Positions 53,684-64,000 of a stretch of 64,000 nucleotides of DNA are shown here, one piece after another. The stretch's first letter is position 1. Each line of letters begins with the position of its first letter. This DNA is from Thereva unica (taxonomy: Eukaryota > Arthropoda > Insecta > Diptera > Therevidae). A program made the translations under genes and the position numbers. A model generated the notes under the pieces. It saw only the letters and a program-made list of their open reading frames with translations, made no database searches and was not told the DNA's origin. The stretch covers positions 8,844,001 to 8,908,000 of the forward strand of contig OX465281.1 in NCBI GenBank assembly GCA_949987705.1. Reading direction: 5' to 3'.

Positions 53684-56653
53684 AGCGCAGCAGAAAAAAG
53701 CATACCAAAAACACCACGTTTCTCAAAGATACCACTAGTACCCTGGTGGAACAATAACATAAAAAATGCCATCAAAAACAGGATAAAATTGCAAAATAAA
53801 TATAAAAAAAACCTACAACAGCTAATCTTATTATTTTCCAAAGAGCAAAAGCTACTTCCCGACGAATAATTAGAAAAGCCAAAAGAGAGACATGGATAAG
53901 CTTCGTTCAGAACATCAACTTCCTCACACCTACACCGACAATATGGAACAACATCAGAAAAATAAACAGCCAACCAAAATCCGCCATTATCGACCATATA
54001 AATAGTAACAACAACATCATCAGTGACAAGACGGAAATTACCGAGATAATTGCTAAGCATTACGCCAAGATTACATCCACACAAAATTACAAAAAAACCT
54101 TCATAGATTATAAAAATGCCATCGAAAACACCCAAATAGAATTTAATAACGACAATAGCGAAACATATAATCAAAAAATAACAATAGAAGAATTAAAAAA
54201 CGTACTTAAATCCTGTAGAGGATCATCACCCGGGCCAGATAATATCCACTACGATATGTTAAAAAATCTGAACGACAAACACCTCAACCTGATCTTGGCT
54301 TTTTACAACAAAATTTTGCTTACGAATAAATTTCCGGAAAAATGGAAAATTTCCCTTGCCGTCCCAATACCAAAACCTGGACGAGACCGATCCCAAATAG
54401 ACAACATCAGACTAATTTCGCTAACCTCGTGTCTATCAAAAACACTAGAAAAGATAATCTCTAACAGACTGTTATGGTACCTGAACGAGCAAGAGGTAAT
54501 AACACCATTACAATGTGGGTTTCGTAAATATCACTCCACGACGGACTGCGCTGTCAGACTACAACAAGAAATTTTGCAAGCTTTCATAAAAAAGGAGCAT
54601 CTAGTTGCAGTATCCCTCGATATTAATAAAGCGTACGACACAACATGGAAATATCTTATACTACAAAAAATAAAAAACATTGGCATCGAAGGACATTTAG
54701 CTGAATACATCAGAAATTTCCTAACAGAAAGAAAATTCAAAGTGATAATGGATGATATTGAATCTAATGAATATAAAATGGAAAATGGTTTGCCACAAGG
54801 ATCCGTATTGAGCGTTACACTGTTCCTCATAGCAATCAATGACATAATAACCAACTGTTCTGGACCAGTTAAAGCATTGCTATACGCGGATGATTTTTTA
54901 ATATATATGAGACACGAATCGACAACTTTTATACAAGAACAAATACAGGAAACACTTACAAAACTTCAGAATTGGTCAAATACAACAGGATTTACATTCA
55001 CTTCAGAAAAAACAACAGCCATTCACTTCACAAACAAATATAAAACTACAAACCCGAGGATCACAATCGAAAACAGAGAAATAAGATACAAAAATGAAAT
55101 AAGGATACTCGGAATAACATTTGACAGAAAACTCACATGGAAAACACATGTAAGAAACATTAAAAACAGGAGTATGCAAAGTATGAATATAATAAAAAGT
55201 CTCGCTAACACTCAATGGGGAACAAATAGATACTCTCTTCTTAAAATATATCAAGCTATCATTTTACCCATCATAGACTACGGTGCCATAGTATACAACA
55301 GTGCAAATAAAAAGGAGTTAAAACAACTAAATACTGTCCAAAATACAGCATTAAGGATTGCAACAGGAGCTTTTAGAACTACCCCGGTGAAAAGTATGGA
55401 GGTTGACACAAATATTATTCCGCTCAATTACAGAAGGGAGATTTTACAGTTCAATTATATATTAAAAATCAGGAGCCTACCATATCACATCAACTACGAC
55501 ATAGTCCAAATGCCGGAAAATCAAGAACACCCAGGAAACAAATTCACACTCAAATTATTACCCAACAGAATCAACACCATAATACAGTCTATAAATTACA
55601 ATAAACCTACAAAACCCTACCAGATACTACAACCAAAATATCCACCCTGGGCTACACAAACTGCACAAATAATAAAAACTTTGGCCAAAAGAAAAAAAGA
55701 ATGCACAGCCCCATCAATCTATAGACAGGAATTCCTAGAAATACTCAACAAACATACAACATACACACAAATATACACCGATGGATCCAAAACAGAAGAC
55801 AGCACAAGTTTTGCAACGATCATAAATGATAACGCCACAAAAATCAGAATTCCAACCAACAACAGCAGCTTCGACGCCGAATTACATGCAATACAATACG
55901 CTATAGACGAGATACATCATCACAACTATATCAAGAATGCAATAATCATAACTGACTCTCTAAGCTCGTTAAACGCCATTAACAACAAATTTAGTAAAAA
56001 CCCTATGATCTGGAAGATAAATGATGTACTTCACCAAATCCATGCGCTAGGTAAAAATGTAAAATTCCTCTGGATTCCAAGCCATATTGGGATCAAAGGT
56101 AACGAGCAAGCAGACACTGCAGCAAAAGAAGCATTAACCGGCACAATCAACCCTGAATATCTCCCGCTTTACACTACAATAGCAGCTGAGTTAAAAAAAT
56201 ACATAAAAAGACAATGGAATGTAGAATGGCTCCAAAGCACAACACAATTAGCAAAAATTAAAAAAACAATAGAACCATGGGAAACCACTAACCATCAAAA
56301 TAGACAAATAGAAATCTGTATCACCAGGCTAAGAACAGGACACACCAACCTCACTCACAGATGGATATTACAGAAAGAACAACCACCCACCTGTAACGAA
56401 TGCAACACCCAAATTACAGTTACACATATCCTTATAGAATGCCCCAAATACAATAACGTAAGAAGAAAACTCAAAATCAAGTCGCAAATAGAGGAAATAC
56501 TTGGAAACAATCCTGAAGGCATACAAAATTTGAAAAGCTTTCTAATCGTGACAAAACTCATAAAAGAAATATAAAAAAAATGTATAATATATGAACATAC
56601 ACAGAGGGTACAAATAATCTAATTTTAGGTTGGATACCCTCTATAAATAAATC

Positions 56654-56682
<29 letters not shown>
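53684..56682 (+). mobile_element. LINE-C, 5'-truncated I-type retrotransposon with RNase H
   Basis: A strongly A-rich sense strand. It starts in the endonuclease-RT linker (IPLVPWWNNNI), then RT, RNase H and a C-terminal zinc-knuckle-like motif, ending with a poly(A) tail of about 25 (56658-56684). It is wedged between IR-8 and IR-9 sequence that is not contiguous in the gene. RT plus RNase H suggests the I/LOA-type clades. No target duplication is identifiable. Confidence 0.9.
53685..56574 (+). pseudogene. LINE-C pol: RT and RNase H (5'-truncated, one frameshift)
   Basis: From 53812 to 56574 the frame is fully open. The RT has SPGPDNIHYDM, CGFRKYHSTTD, SLDINKAYDTTW, LPQGSVLS and YADD. The RNase H domain has IYTDGSKTED, DAELHAIQYAI, ITDSLSSLNAI and WIPSHIGIKGNEQAD, giving the expected D-E-D-D order. 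A C-x2-C...H-x4-C motif lies in CNECNTQITVTHILIECP. The endonuclease-linker remnant before it is offset by one base at an eight-A run (53804-53811). The first ATG in the long frame is 54256, but homology starts earlier, so that Met is not a natural start. Confidence 0.88.
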
Positions 56683-56684
<2 letters not shown>

Positions 56685-58353
56685 TGTAAATCAATTAATT
56701 GAATTAACTGAAGAACTGTTTGACGTTTACAAATTTGAAAATTTGGTGATATTTTCAACCAACGAAACAAGTGATAACAGTGGTTTAGTATCGGAAATAT
56801 TCGCTCGTGAATTTCAACGAAAAGAGACCTTAACTACGATTTGGGTGAATATAATAATGGATATTGAGCAAGTAAAGTTATTGCATAAAAATATTTTGTC
56901 AATTGCTTTTATGGATGAACAAGGTGATAACATGAAGGAACTGATAAGTGGAACGTTAACTTTTAATCGTGCATCAAAAATAATTTATGTTTTGTCTTCT
57001 AACGAAGTGGAGATCATAGAATTACTTTTTGACTTTTGCTGGGAATGGAAGATTATAAACGCTATTGCAATCGTGGAAGGCAATGAAGGAAATCGCATTT
57101 TGGGTTATAATCCATTTTTAAATATTTCTGCTGAGGAGAAGTCTTCAACCGATCTGATCAAACTATTTGTTGGCAAGGTCATAAATTATCACGGAGTCAA
57201 AATTCGTACAAATTTTAAACCAAATACCCCATATATTTTTGATTATGTTAACACCAAAGGCGAGGCGGACATTACTGGAACTGGATATGAATTATTGAAA
57301 CAATTTTCAAAAGTTTTTAATGCGACCTTGACTATACTTGACAAGAACACTTCTTTATTGTATGAAAACAACGACCACGGATTGATTAATGAGGAAATAG
57401 TAGATATTTTAGTATTAGGGATCTATGTAGAAGTGTACGCTATGGACTTCTTGTCTTATCCGTATTTAATGCACAAGATATGCTTATTCACTCCAGCAAG
57501 TATTCCAATACCAGCATCGCTGTACATTTTGCTGCCTTTTGATGAACTACTTTGGTGCACCCTGATATCGTTTATTCTATTGGCGAGCTTGGCAGGATAC
57601 TTGACTGCCCTTGCGATAAAAGAAAAACACAGTATTGGAAAGTTTTTCCTTGAAATTATTTTGAGAATACTTTTCTTACCTTATTCAGGACAAAACAATA
57701 CTAAATGGACTATTTTCTATTCACTCGTTCTACTTCTTGGTTTTGTAGTGTCCAACATCTATTTAGCTAGAATGGTAAGCCTTTTCTCTCGCACAGTATT
57801 TCTAGAATCAGTTAAAACCATTGAGGATATAGAAAAATCTCACATTAAAGTCGCAGTACCAAAAGCGCAGGTGGCTAATGCAATACCTTCCATGCTCAAT
57901 ATTTCAAAAGATTTATTACTTTCCCTTGAATTTGAGGAGTTAAATGAATGTGAGAAAAATTTAAATCTTTCGTTTGTATATGTCCACGGATCAGACATTG
58001 GTGAAAAGAACACATATGCACAATTGCAACCTCATATGAAGAAATTGGACATCTGTTCTGCTTTATTACATATCAGTTTCCTATATCACAAGACTTGGAT
58101 GTTTCGGGATAATTTTAATGAATACGTGCTTTTTGTTCATGCTTTTGGATTATTTGATCATTGGAACAAAATAGCAGATTATGAATTTAGTCGGGGCAAA
58201 GTACGGGCTCCCAGTTATCCAGATGATGCAGCAAAACCTATCAAAATTGAACATTTTGAATTGATATTGAAAATGCATGTTTGTGGAATTGTTGTAAGTT
58301 TTTGTTGTTTTGTTATTGAGGTTTTTCTAAATTGTGTAAAAGGAAGAATTTAA
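56683..58353 (+). pseudogene. IR-9, ionotropic receptor lacking start and signal peptide
   Basis: Begins at the NVNQLIEL position (codon 22 of the family), directly after the LINE-C poly(A) tail, and is open for 556 codons through S1, PFDELLW, M1, M2 (SNIYLARMVSLF), S2 and M3 to the stop at 58353. No upstream in-frame ATG exists: the sequence before it is poly(A). Missing start and signal peptide are the only clear lesions. Without them the product could not enter the secretory pathway normally. Closest to IR-7 in the N-terminal half. Confidence 0.9.
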
Positions 58354-58503
58354 TTATTAAAATAAATTTAATATTAATTAGAAAAATGACAGTTTTTTTT
58401 TAAATTTGATTTAAATACAAATAAAAGCTTGGTTTACGATTTTTAATTATACCTAAGGATTATCTCCAAAGTTGAACCAATTATACCTATAATATAACCC
58501 TAA

Positions 58504-58954
58504 GGGCCCAATTATAATGAACGGGTTTGAGCGCAACAAAACGGATTGAACTGTCAAATTGGTTTTCCCAACATACATTTTAAACCTGACCGATTATAAT
58601 GAACGCATTCAAGCGCATTCGGTCGGATTTGAGCGCATTCGTTTTTAGAAGATTACAAATTGCCGCATTGAACTGTCAAAAATTTGATAAACATAACGTT
58701 AAAAGTTGAAATGCAAAAATGTTTACCGGCGACCAACTCGTCAACGAGGTTAAAAATTATGAAATTATTTATAAAAAAGCCAAAATTGGCTATAAAAACA
58801 ACAAAATGAAGAATTTGTTGCACTTTTGTTTACAATAAACTTTGACGTTTGAATCCGAGCAGATGCGTTATTATAACCAGTCAACTTCCTATCCGATCAA
58901 ATTCGTTTTTTTGACATTCCAATCCGCTCAGATCCGTTCATTATAATTGGGCCT
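58504..58954. mobile_element. MITE with TAA duplication
   Basis: A 451-bp element. The ends GGGCCCAATTATAATGAACG and (inverse) AGGCCCAATTATAATGAACG are nearly perfect inverted repeats, flanked by TAA (58501-58503 and 58955-58957). The motif TTATAATGAACG also recurs inside. The 3-bp TAA target is typical of PIF/Harbinger. No transposase. Confidence 0.82.
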
Positions 58955-58969
58955 TAACTGTTTTTAGGT

Positions 58970-59460
58970 ATTTTACCTAAAAACGAAAGAAGGTAGGACA
59001 CTGCATTGTAAATCGAAAGATGGGCCGACGGTGTATAGAACAACATGCAGAGCTCCGCAGGGATCCGTCCTGAGCACAAAAGAAGTAGCTGCGATCAATG
59101 AGATCGAATTGTTCGCGAATGAAGCGATCCGGGAGATTAAAACCGAGCTAAAAGCAATGGCCTGACCCTCGCGGAGCATAAAAGATCTGTGCAAACGGTG
59201 AAAAAATCGTTCGTAAGGATCAAGGTATGGGAAAATATCATTCACTCACAGATACGGTGATCGACCAGAGGCTGAATTTAAAAACACACTTGAGGGCATG
59301 GTAAAATGTCCGCTATTTGTGCTGCTCGTGCAGAATGGATGTCGATTTATGTCGGTTAATCTCGCTGGTTGAAAATAGAGCTGTCTTGGGGACAAAGCAT
59401 CGGAGCAGTATTAGGACAAAAAGTTAAGATTAGCAAAATGGACCGGATATAGTCAGATTA
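58970..59460 (+). pseudogene. R1-like LINE RT relic
   Basis: On the + strand a CRAPQGSVLS motif (the RT G-x-PQGS block) lies near 59045-59075. It is followed by decayed thumb-like text with VWENIIHS and RLNLKTH-like pieces. Numerous stops. A related RT C-terminal segment appears at 63873-64000. Confidence 0.5.
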
Positions 59461-61859
59461 AACCGACGGTCCGTCTTAGTGTTGTAACGGTCGGAATTAT
59501 CATTTATTTGGGTTGGGAAATTTATTTTGGGAATCACCTTGTAATGGGAAATTTTGGAAAAATTACTTTGCGGAAACAGGAAAATTTTAAAAAAGATAGG
59601 CGAGGAAAAAAATAATAAATGAAGGTCGTCGGGAAAAATTGGAAAAAAAGGGAGTTAGTTAGAGTTCAGTCAGTCAGTCAGTATAGAGTCTTGGAGAAAA
59701 AAAAAACTCAATCCGGTGGGTGGTGACCGAAATTCCTTAAGAAAGTATTAAAGTTGGCGAATAATGTAACTTAATGTTGTGATAAATCTATTGTATTGAG
59801 CGCGGATTGAGTGATATACGGACGATTCTATATATATATCTCCGTACGAAAAATAACTGACGAGTGGCGCGGGAGCAGACTAAAGAATAAATCATCCTCA
59901 AAGACGGAAGGAAGGCGACCGAGAGGACCGAAAGAAGACGACGACGTACGGCTGCTCTGCAACATACACCCTCATGATATTTGCAGACGCGGTGAGCTTA
60001 GCGATTCATCTAAATCAAACAGTTCAAGAGGAGGTGGTGGGGGTTCACTGAAACCTGGAGGGAATCCGCAAGTGGCAAAGTTGGTAGCGAATTATTGAAT
60101 TGTGGCTTTATTATCTTCAGAGGTGCGTATTTAACATTTAGTAGATGATAGGTTCCCATGACATCTATAAGCAAGTCGTTGCTAAGATAATGCAAGGCCA
60201 TGTCGAATATTTTTTTTAAAATCTGCTGGAACGTCTCGAGCTGCTGTATCTACTAGGCAAAGCTTTTGTTTCTCGGCTACAAATCCTACATCTATTGGTA
60301 TTTTACTATCGTTTATCTCAACATCATTGAAATCTAAATAAAAGAAAAAAACGAAATGATGACAGAAAGTGCCGTGCATTAAGAATGGTTGAAATATAAA
60401 AAAAAAAAAAAATAAAATAAAATAAAGTGGTGTTCCAAGCGACGGGCTTGTTATAAAAACAGGCTAAGAGAAATTAAGTTTAATTTATAAATGAACTATT
60501 TGAATTTAAATAGGAATTGACTGCAATTTTTTTGTGAGTACGCCGCAATAGAAAAGAAGACAAAATATACAATACTCATAAAAAGAGAAAAAAAAAAACC
60601 ACACGAACACTACCCAAAATAAAATAAACAACTTTGTTTTTATGCTTTAATTTATTGCAAAATAATAATTTTAATTGTAGTTAATATTAAATTGATAATT
60701 TTATTTATTACCAATTGTGAATTTGTTGTCACTAATTGGTGGAAATCTTTTATTCTTTGGTGTTTCTGGGCAATTGTTCTCTCTTTAAGTAACCTTGTTT
60801 TTTTGTGATATTGTTTGTACAAAGCGAGGAGTATTGGCCAATGCTGCGCGTTTTATGAATATCTTTCTTACTCATGTGCACGTAATTCGTAGGTTTTTTT
60901 TTTGATTGTATTCGTTCACTGTTAATATTTGAGACGGGCGATCAGATTGTGATTGGTAATGCGCCCATGTTATGTTTGGGTTGAGATTATATGAAAGATT
61001 ATATTAAAGATTGTATTTATTAAAATGACCATGTGTTAAATTTGCTTCTTGTGGAATGGTTGAGGGAGGGGGTCATTCCTTTGCAGGGTGATGCGTTTTA
61101 GGCGAGGACAGGAGGACGATAGACGGAAGTCCGAGTTGCACAGGCACAGGTAAGTGGTGAACCAACCGCGGTAAGCCCCGGCCACACACCCCACGACCCC
61201 TCCGGCGAGCTAGATAACTCCGTGTGGCCGGCGTAGGAGTTCCGGTTTTTCTTTTTAATTCTTATGTATGGTGTTGGCTCCTTGGCCATGCTCTTCCGGG
61301 CTTGTGGCTAAGGGGGTAACACCTCGCATAAGTGGCGCCCACTAGTTATATCGCGCCATTATGCTGTTACAGTGTGAACACGCACGTCCTTTTAAACAGA
61401 CGGTCCGTCTTAAAGGGGACGAGGCCTAATAGCGGTAGACGCCGCATACAGACTAAGCTCCTTAAGCGCGTTCTGCGCGTACAGGACCCCGATACAACGA
61501 TATGGCGTGCGTGATGATCTCCGTAGACATTCTGGCGAGAAAAGACATTCGGCACTATAATCCAGAATATGCTAGAGGGGAGCTAAATATAAGATGTTGA
61601 CCGGGCGGGTCCCTAATGGAATAGCGCGAGTAGTGGAACGAGTCTGTTAATGGTCGGTGGAAGTGAGTTATGACCTAACGCAGTTCTTGAATGCAAATGG
61701 AGGATATAGGAAATACCTCCTCCGTTTCGAACACGATGACTCATAGCTGTACCCGGCATACTAACACTAGAGAAAACGGCCTAGTCGCAAATATCACAGC
61801 AAAACATGCTAATTATGTTAAGCTTGTTATCTTAAATACTCAGAATTTATTTTCAATAT
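59461..61859. other. unassigned region, possible insertion between 21-bp direct repeats
   Basis: TTAAACCGACGGTCCGTCTTA at 59458-59478 and the same sequence with one change at 61392-61412 bracket about 1.9 kb. Inside are a GTCA microsatellite run (about 59670), (A)n runs near 60400 and 60590, and a GC-rich block at 61080-61350. ORFs are short and unrecognised. From 61413 to 61859 nothing is recognised. Confidence 0.4.
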
Positions 61860-62055
61860 GCCGCGTTTACGTCCCAAAGTCGGCGCGCGAAAGTGCACTT
61901 TGAAGCTTTTTTATCGAACATCAATTTGCATGCTGTCTTCCCTGTTGCATGAAAGTGAGAATTTTCGTGCAACAGAGAAAACAGCATACAAATTTCTGTG
62001 CGATGAAACAGTTTCAAAGTGCACTTTCGCGTTGACTTTGGGATGTAAACGCGGC
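61860..62055. mobile_element. 196-bp MITE with GCCGCGTTTAC ends
   Basis: Inverted ends of about 45 bp: GCCGCGTTTAC, TCCCAAAGTC and AAAGTGCACTTTGAA occur in both arms. Half-copies of the same end lie at about 24440-24475 and 32650-32720. The target duplication is not clear. Confidence 0.75.
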
Positions 62056-62149
62056 TTTATTCAAACTAATACATTTCTTAAGCTACTTTGATTGCTTCTT
62101 TACAATGAGTGCATGAGCTTATACTGTAAGTGTACTGTGGTATATACGT

Positions 62150-62800
62150 ATATCATTTCCTCCACGCCAAGAACTACTGATTAGAATGGTAACCTTGCCA
62201 CAGGAGGCTTGCTTCTTTTTAAATGGGTTAGGGTTGGCTGCTCTGGGCTTGGCGTCTTCAGGATGGATTTTGGTTGTTCCAAATTCCTAGGAGTAATCTC
62301 TGCAGCTAGTTTATGTTTGTTCTTCGTTCGAGCTGATTCCAAATGTCGTCTCCACAGCCCACATTCCGTGTGAACTTTGAACATGTTGGATTCGATCAGC
62401 TTGATTTTAGTGGCTTTTCCCTAACGAAGACCTCCGCCCAAAATTCCTAGAGTAGACTGATTGTTGACTCTGAAAATTTTCGAGCCGCCTTCTCGGTGAT
62501 AGGTGTCTTCTGGTTATGGTACTGCGCCAGAAGTTGTGATATAAAGCTGCGATGCTGTCGACCTTGCAGTAACTCTGTAGGAGACTTCCCATATTAGAGA
62601 TTTGGCGTTACACGCTAGAAGGATAAATATCGAGATAGAGCTTCTTGGTTCTCTGGAGTTTCTTCGAAGATTTTCTTAAGTTGTGAATGTGCGAATAAAA
62701 CGTTCGGCTTCTGCGTTGGATGCACGATAGAAAGAAGGGCGAGTATCCCCGAGTATTACACGTGTTCAGCATAAAAGAATTTTAGTACCGTGTAAAAAGT
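62150..62800 (-). pseudogene. Gypsy-type LTR retrotransposon, integrase C-terminal relic
   Basis: On the minus strand, an AERFIRTF motif (end of the integrase catalytic core region) and an ELLQGRQHR-like motif are followed by a C-terminal region with YSRNFG and a WRRH motif. This order is that of the integrase end of Gypsy-type pol. Frameshifts and stops interrupt it. No LTRs, RT, gag or envelope gene are seen, so it is a small dead fragment. Confidence 0.55.
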
Positions 62801-62844
62801 CTTGATGGCTGTAAAATTTTTATCTAGATAAAAGTAGTCTAGGT

Positions 62845-62985
62845 AGTCTAGGGGTAAGGCGGCTGGCTACTATCCCAGAGGCCCTGGGTTCGAATCCCGG
62901 CAGCACCAAGGTCCTTCGCTTTTCCCACTTTCCTCACCTACATAACTATCCTTCTTTCTTTTTCCTTCTTTACATTCCTGCCTCC
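62845..62985 (+). mobile_element. tRNA-derived SINE, truncated copy
   Basis: Matches the 5' part of the SINE at 9734, including the B box GGTTCGAATCC (62887-62897), CATCCCAGAGG-like text and the CCTTCGC/TTTCCCAC body start. It ends near ACATTCCTGCCTCC. It abuts the mariner relic, and a minus-strand ORF runs from mariner into it. Confidence 0.75.
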
Positions 62986-62989
62986 AAAA

Positions 62990-63645
62990 GTTATCTGCAA
63001 ATTCGGTTTGTGGTAAGGACATCAGAGCCATCTTCGAGTTTTCTATGATCTCATCTCTGGTACTGAAACGAGTTCCGCGGTGCGGTTTCTCGAGTCGATC
63101 GAATAGGAAAAAGCCGCAGGGAACCAAATCAGGAGAATTCGGTAATTGTTGAATGGTATTCGATCCGATTTTAGCCAAATGATCACGGATAACGATGGCA
63201 TTGTGCAACGGTGCGTTATCGTAGTGCAAGATCCACAAGTTGTTTGCCCACAGATCTGGTATTTTTTGGCGAATTACTTCACGCAAACGTCTCATAACGC
63301 CCAAATAATACTCCTTGTTGACGGTCAGACCTTGTGGAAGGATTTTACGATACACAACACCCTTGTAATGAAAACTGTGAGAATCGCCTTCTTTTTAGAC
63401 TGAAAACGACGTGGTTTTTTTCGGTCACCTCTAATTCAGTGCACGGCAAATCATGTCTTTTGCGACGTCAACGCGATACCTTTTTTTAATGAAATTCAGG
63501 TCTTTCTGCACCAGCCTTGCAGCGACACGTCTGAGGCCCAAATCATTAACCAAAATGTCTTGAGCAGATCCAAAAGCAATATCCAACTCCTCTGCCATCT
63601 CTCTACTGGTCAATTTGCGGTCTATCATCATAGTTCACGGACTCA
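62990..63645 (-). pseudogene. mariner transposase relic
   Basis: Minus strand. The N-terminal HTH part (63431-63631) has LTSREMAEELDIAFGSAQDI and RRVAARLV. After an internal gap, the catalytic part (about 63000-63355) has VNKEYYLGVMRRLREVIRQK, HYDNAPLHNA and SPDLVPCGFFLF. Mariner transposases carry a DD34D triad. Here the position of the last Asp is Gly (CGFFLF). Several other changes and a frame break show it is inactive. The C-terminal end of its ORF is SINE sequence, not transposase. Confidence 0.88.
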
Positions 63646-63869
63646 CGGCCACTTCTGAAACGTTCGTGTCACTGATTAACGACTGTTTTCTTCAGGGCAT
63701 CGTTGCCGAAACACAAATCGAAAACATGCACAATCGCAATGTACTCAATACGGCGTCACTTTTACAAATGTCAAGGTATCAAGCTGAAACTTTCACAGAA
63801 TATCAATGACAGGTGTGATAACTTAAAAAAAAGAGAACTCAAATCGGGTGACTGAGGTAGTATAATTCC

Positions 63870-64000
63870 CCTAACCTAATACGATGGATCTATACAGCGA
63901 TTGTCTGTCCAATACTCGTGAACGGGGTCTTAGTATGGTGGCCAACCTTGAACAAGTCCACGGTGCTGAACAAACTACAGTGCGGAGATATGCATAACAG
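63870..64000 (+). pseudogene. LINE RT C-terminal fragment, runs off the window
   Basis: The + strand reads RWIYTAIVCPILVNGVLVWW, then LNKSTVLNKLQ, which is the thumb/C-terminal RT motif of R1/LOA-like LINEs (YTAIVRPILxYGxLVWW). The sequence ends at the window edge, so its integrity is unknown. Confidence 0.65.

Noticed and set aside
53575..54174. 199-codon minus-strand ORF with hydrophobic stretches
   Set aside because: It is the antisense of IR-8 and of A-rich LINE-C coding sequence.
61330..61350. TGGCGCCCAC as a possible retrovirus-like primer binding site
   Set aside because: No LTR pair flanks it and no gag/pol follows. A 9-base match alone is weak.

Overview
The window looks like AT-rich nuclear DNA of an insect. 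It carries a tandem family of divergent ionotropic receptor (IR) genes, a protostome-specific chemosensory branch of the ionotropic glutamate receptor superfamily, embedded in a dense mixture of insect-type transposable elements: several LINE clades, Tc1/mariner, hAT-like and Harbinger-like MITEs, Helitrons, tRNA-derived SINEs and a Gypsy relic. I cannot name the order or species from sequence alone.

The backbone is nine copies of one intronless IR gene, all on the + strand. IR-1 (6326-8071) and IR-5 (35895-37640) are uninterrupted 581-residue ORFs. IR-2 (12715-14459) has a 1-nt frameshift and a nonsense codon. IR-3 (22208-23955) has a 1-nt frameshift. IR-4 (27383-32202) is split by a near-intact LINE but is otherwise open. 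IR-6 (43774-44182) is a C-terminal stub. IR-7 (46847-48566) has a 14-nt deletion. IR-8 (53127-53683) keeps only its 5' third. IR-9 (56683-58353) has lost its start and signal peptide. The pattern is recent tandem duplication followed by decay. Flanking DNA was copied with the genes: IR-1 and IR-2 share upstream blocks, as do IR-3 and IR-5, and as do IR-4, IR-7 and IR-8. Downstream blocks are shared by IR-3 and IR-4, and by IR-5 and IR-6. These paralogous flanks act as natural empty sites and fix several transposon boundaries to the base.

Layout: 0.5-4.3 kb decayed LINE-A; 4.3-6.3 kb IR-1 upstream block; 6.3-8.1 IR-1; 8.2-10.1 minisatellite, tandem-repeat element and SINE; 10.2-14.5 IR-2 unit with a Harbinger-like MITE; 14.6-19.3 minisatellites, a 254-bp-arm inverted repeat, a 121-bp satellite, a transposase relic, a hAT-like MITE and an AAGCTT-rich repeat element; 19.35-21.8 long-TIR element with a nested insertion; 22.2-24.0 IR-3; 24-27 repeats and a Tc1-like relic; 27.4-32.2 IR-4 split by LINE-B; 32.2-35.4 duplicated flank and second long-TIR element; 35.9-37.6 IR-5; 37.7-40.3 non-autonomous Helitron; 40.9-43.2 LINE-D; 43.7-44.2 IR-6; 45-46.4 relics and repeats; 46.8-48.6 IR-7; 49.4-51.6 Helitron/Helentron and LINE fragments; 53.1-58.4 IR-8, LINE-C and IR-9; 58.5-64 MITEs and relics of R1-like LINE, Gypsy, SINE and mariner.

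The most interesting gene-level signal is a short upstream ORF that begins exactly 80 nt before the IR start codon in four copies (IR-1, -4, -7, -8), in a different frame, and overlaps the IR start. In IR-2 a small deletion has put the same block in frame with the receptor. At the genome level, a 25-bp AAGCTT-rich repeat element recurs upstream of or next to most IR copies, and one IR copy is truncated directly against it.
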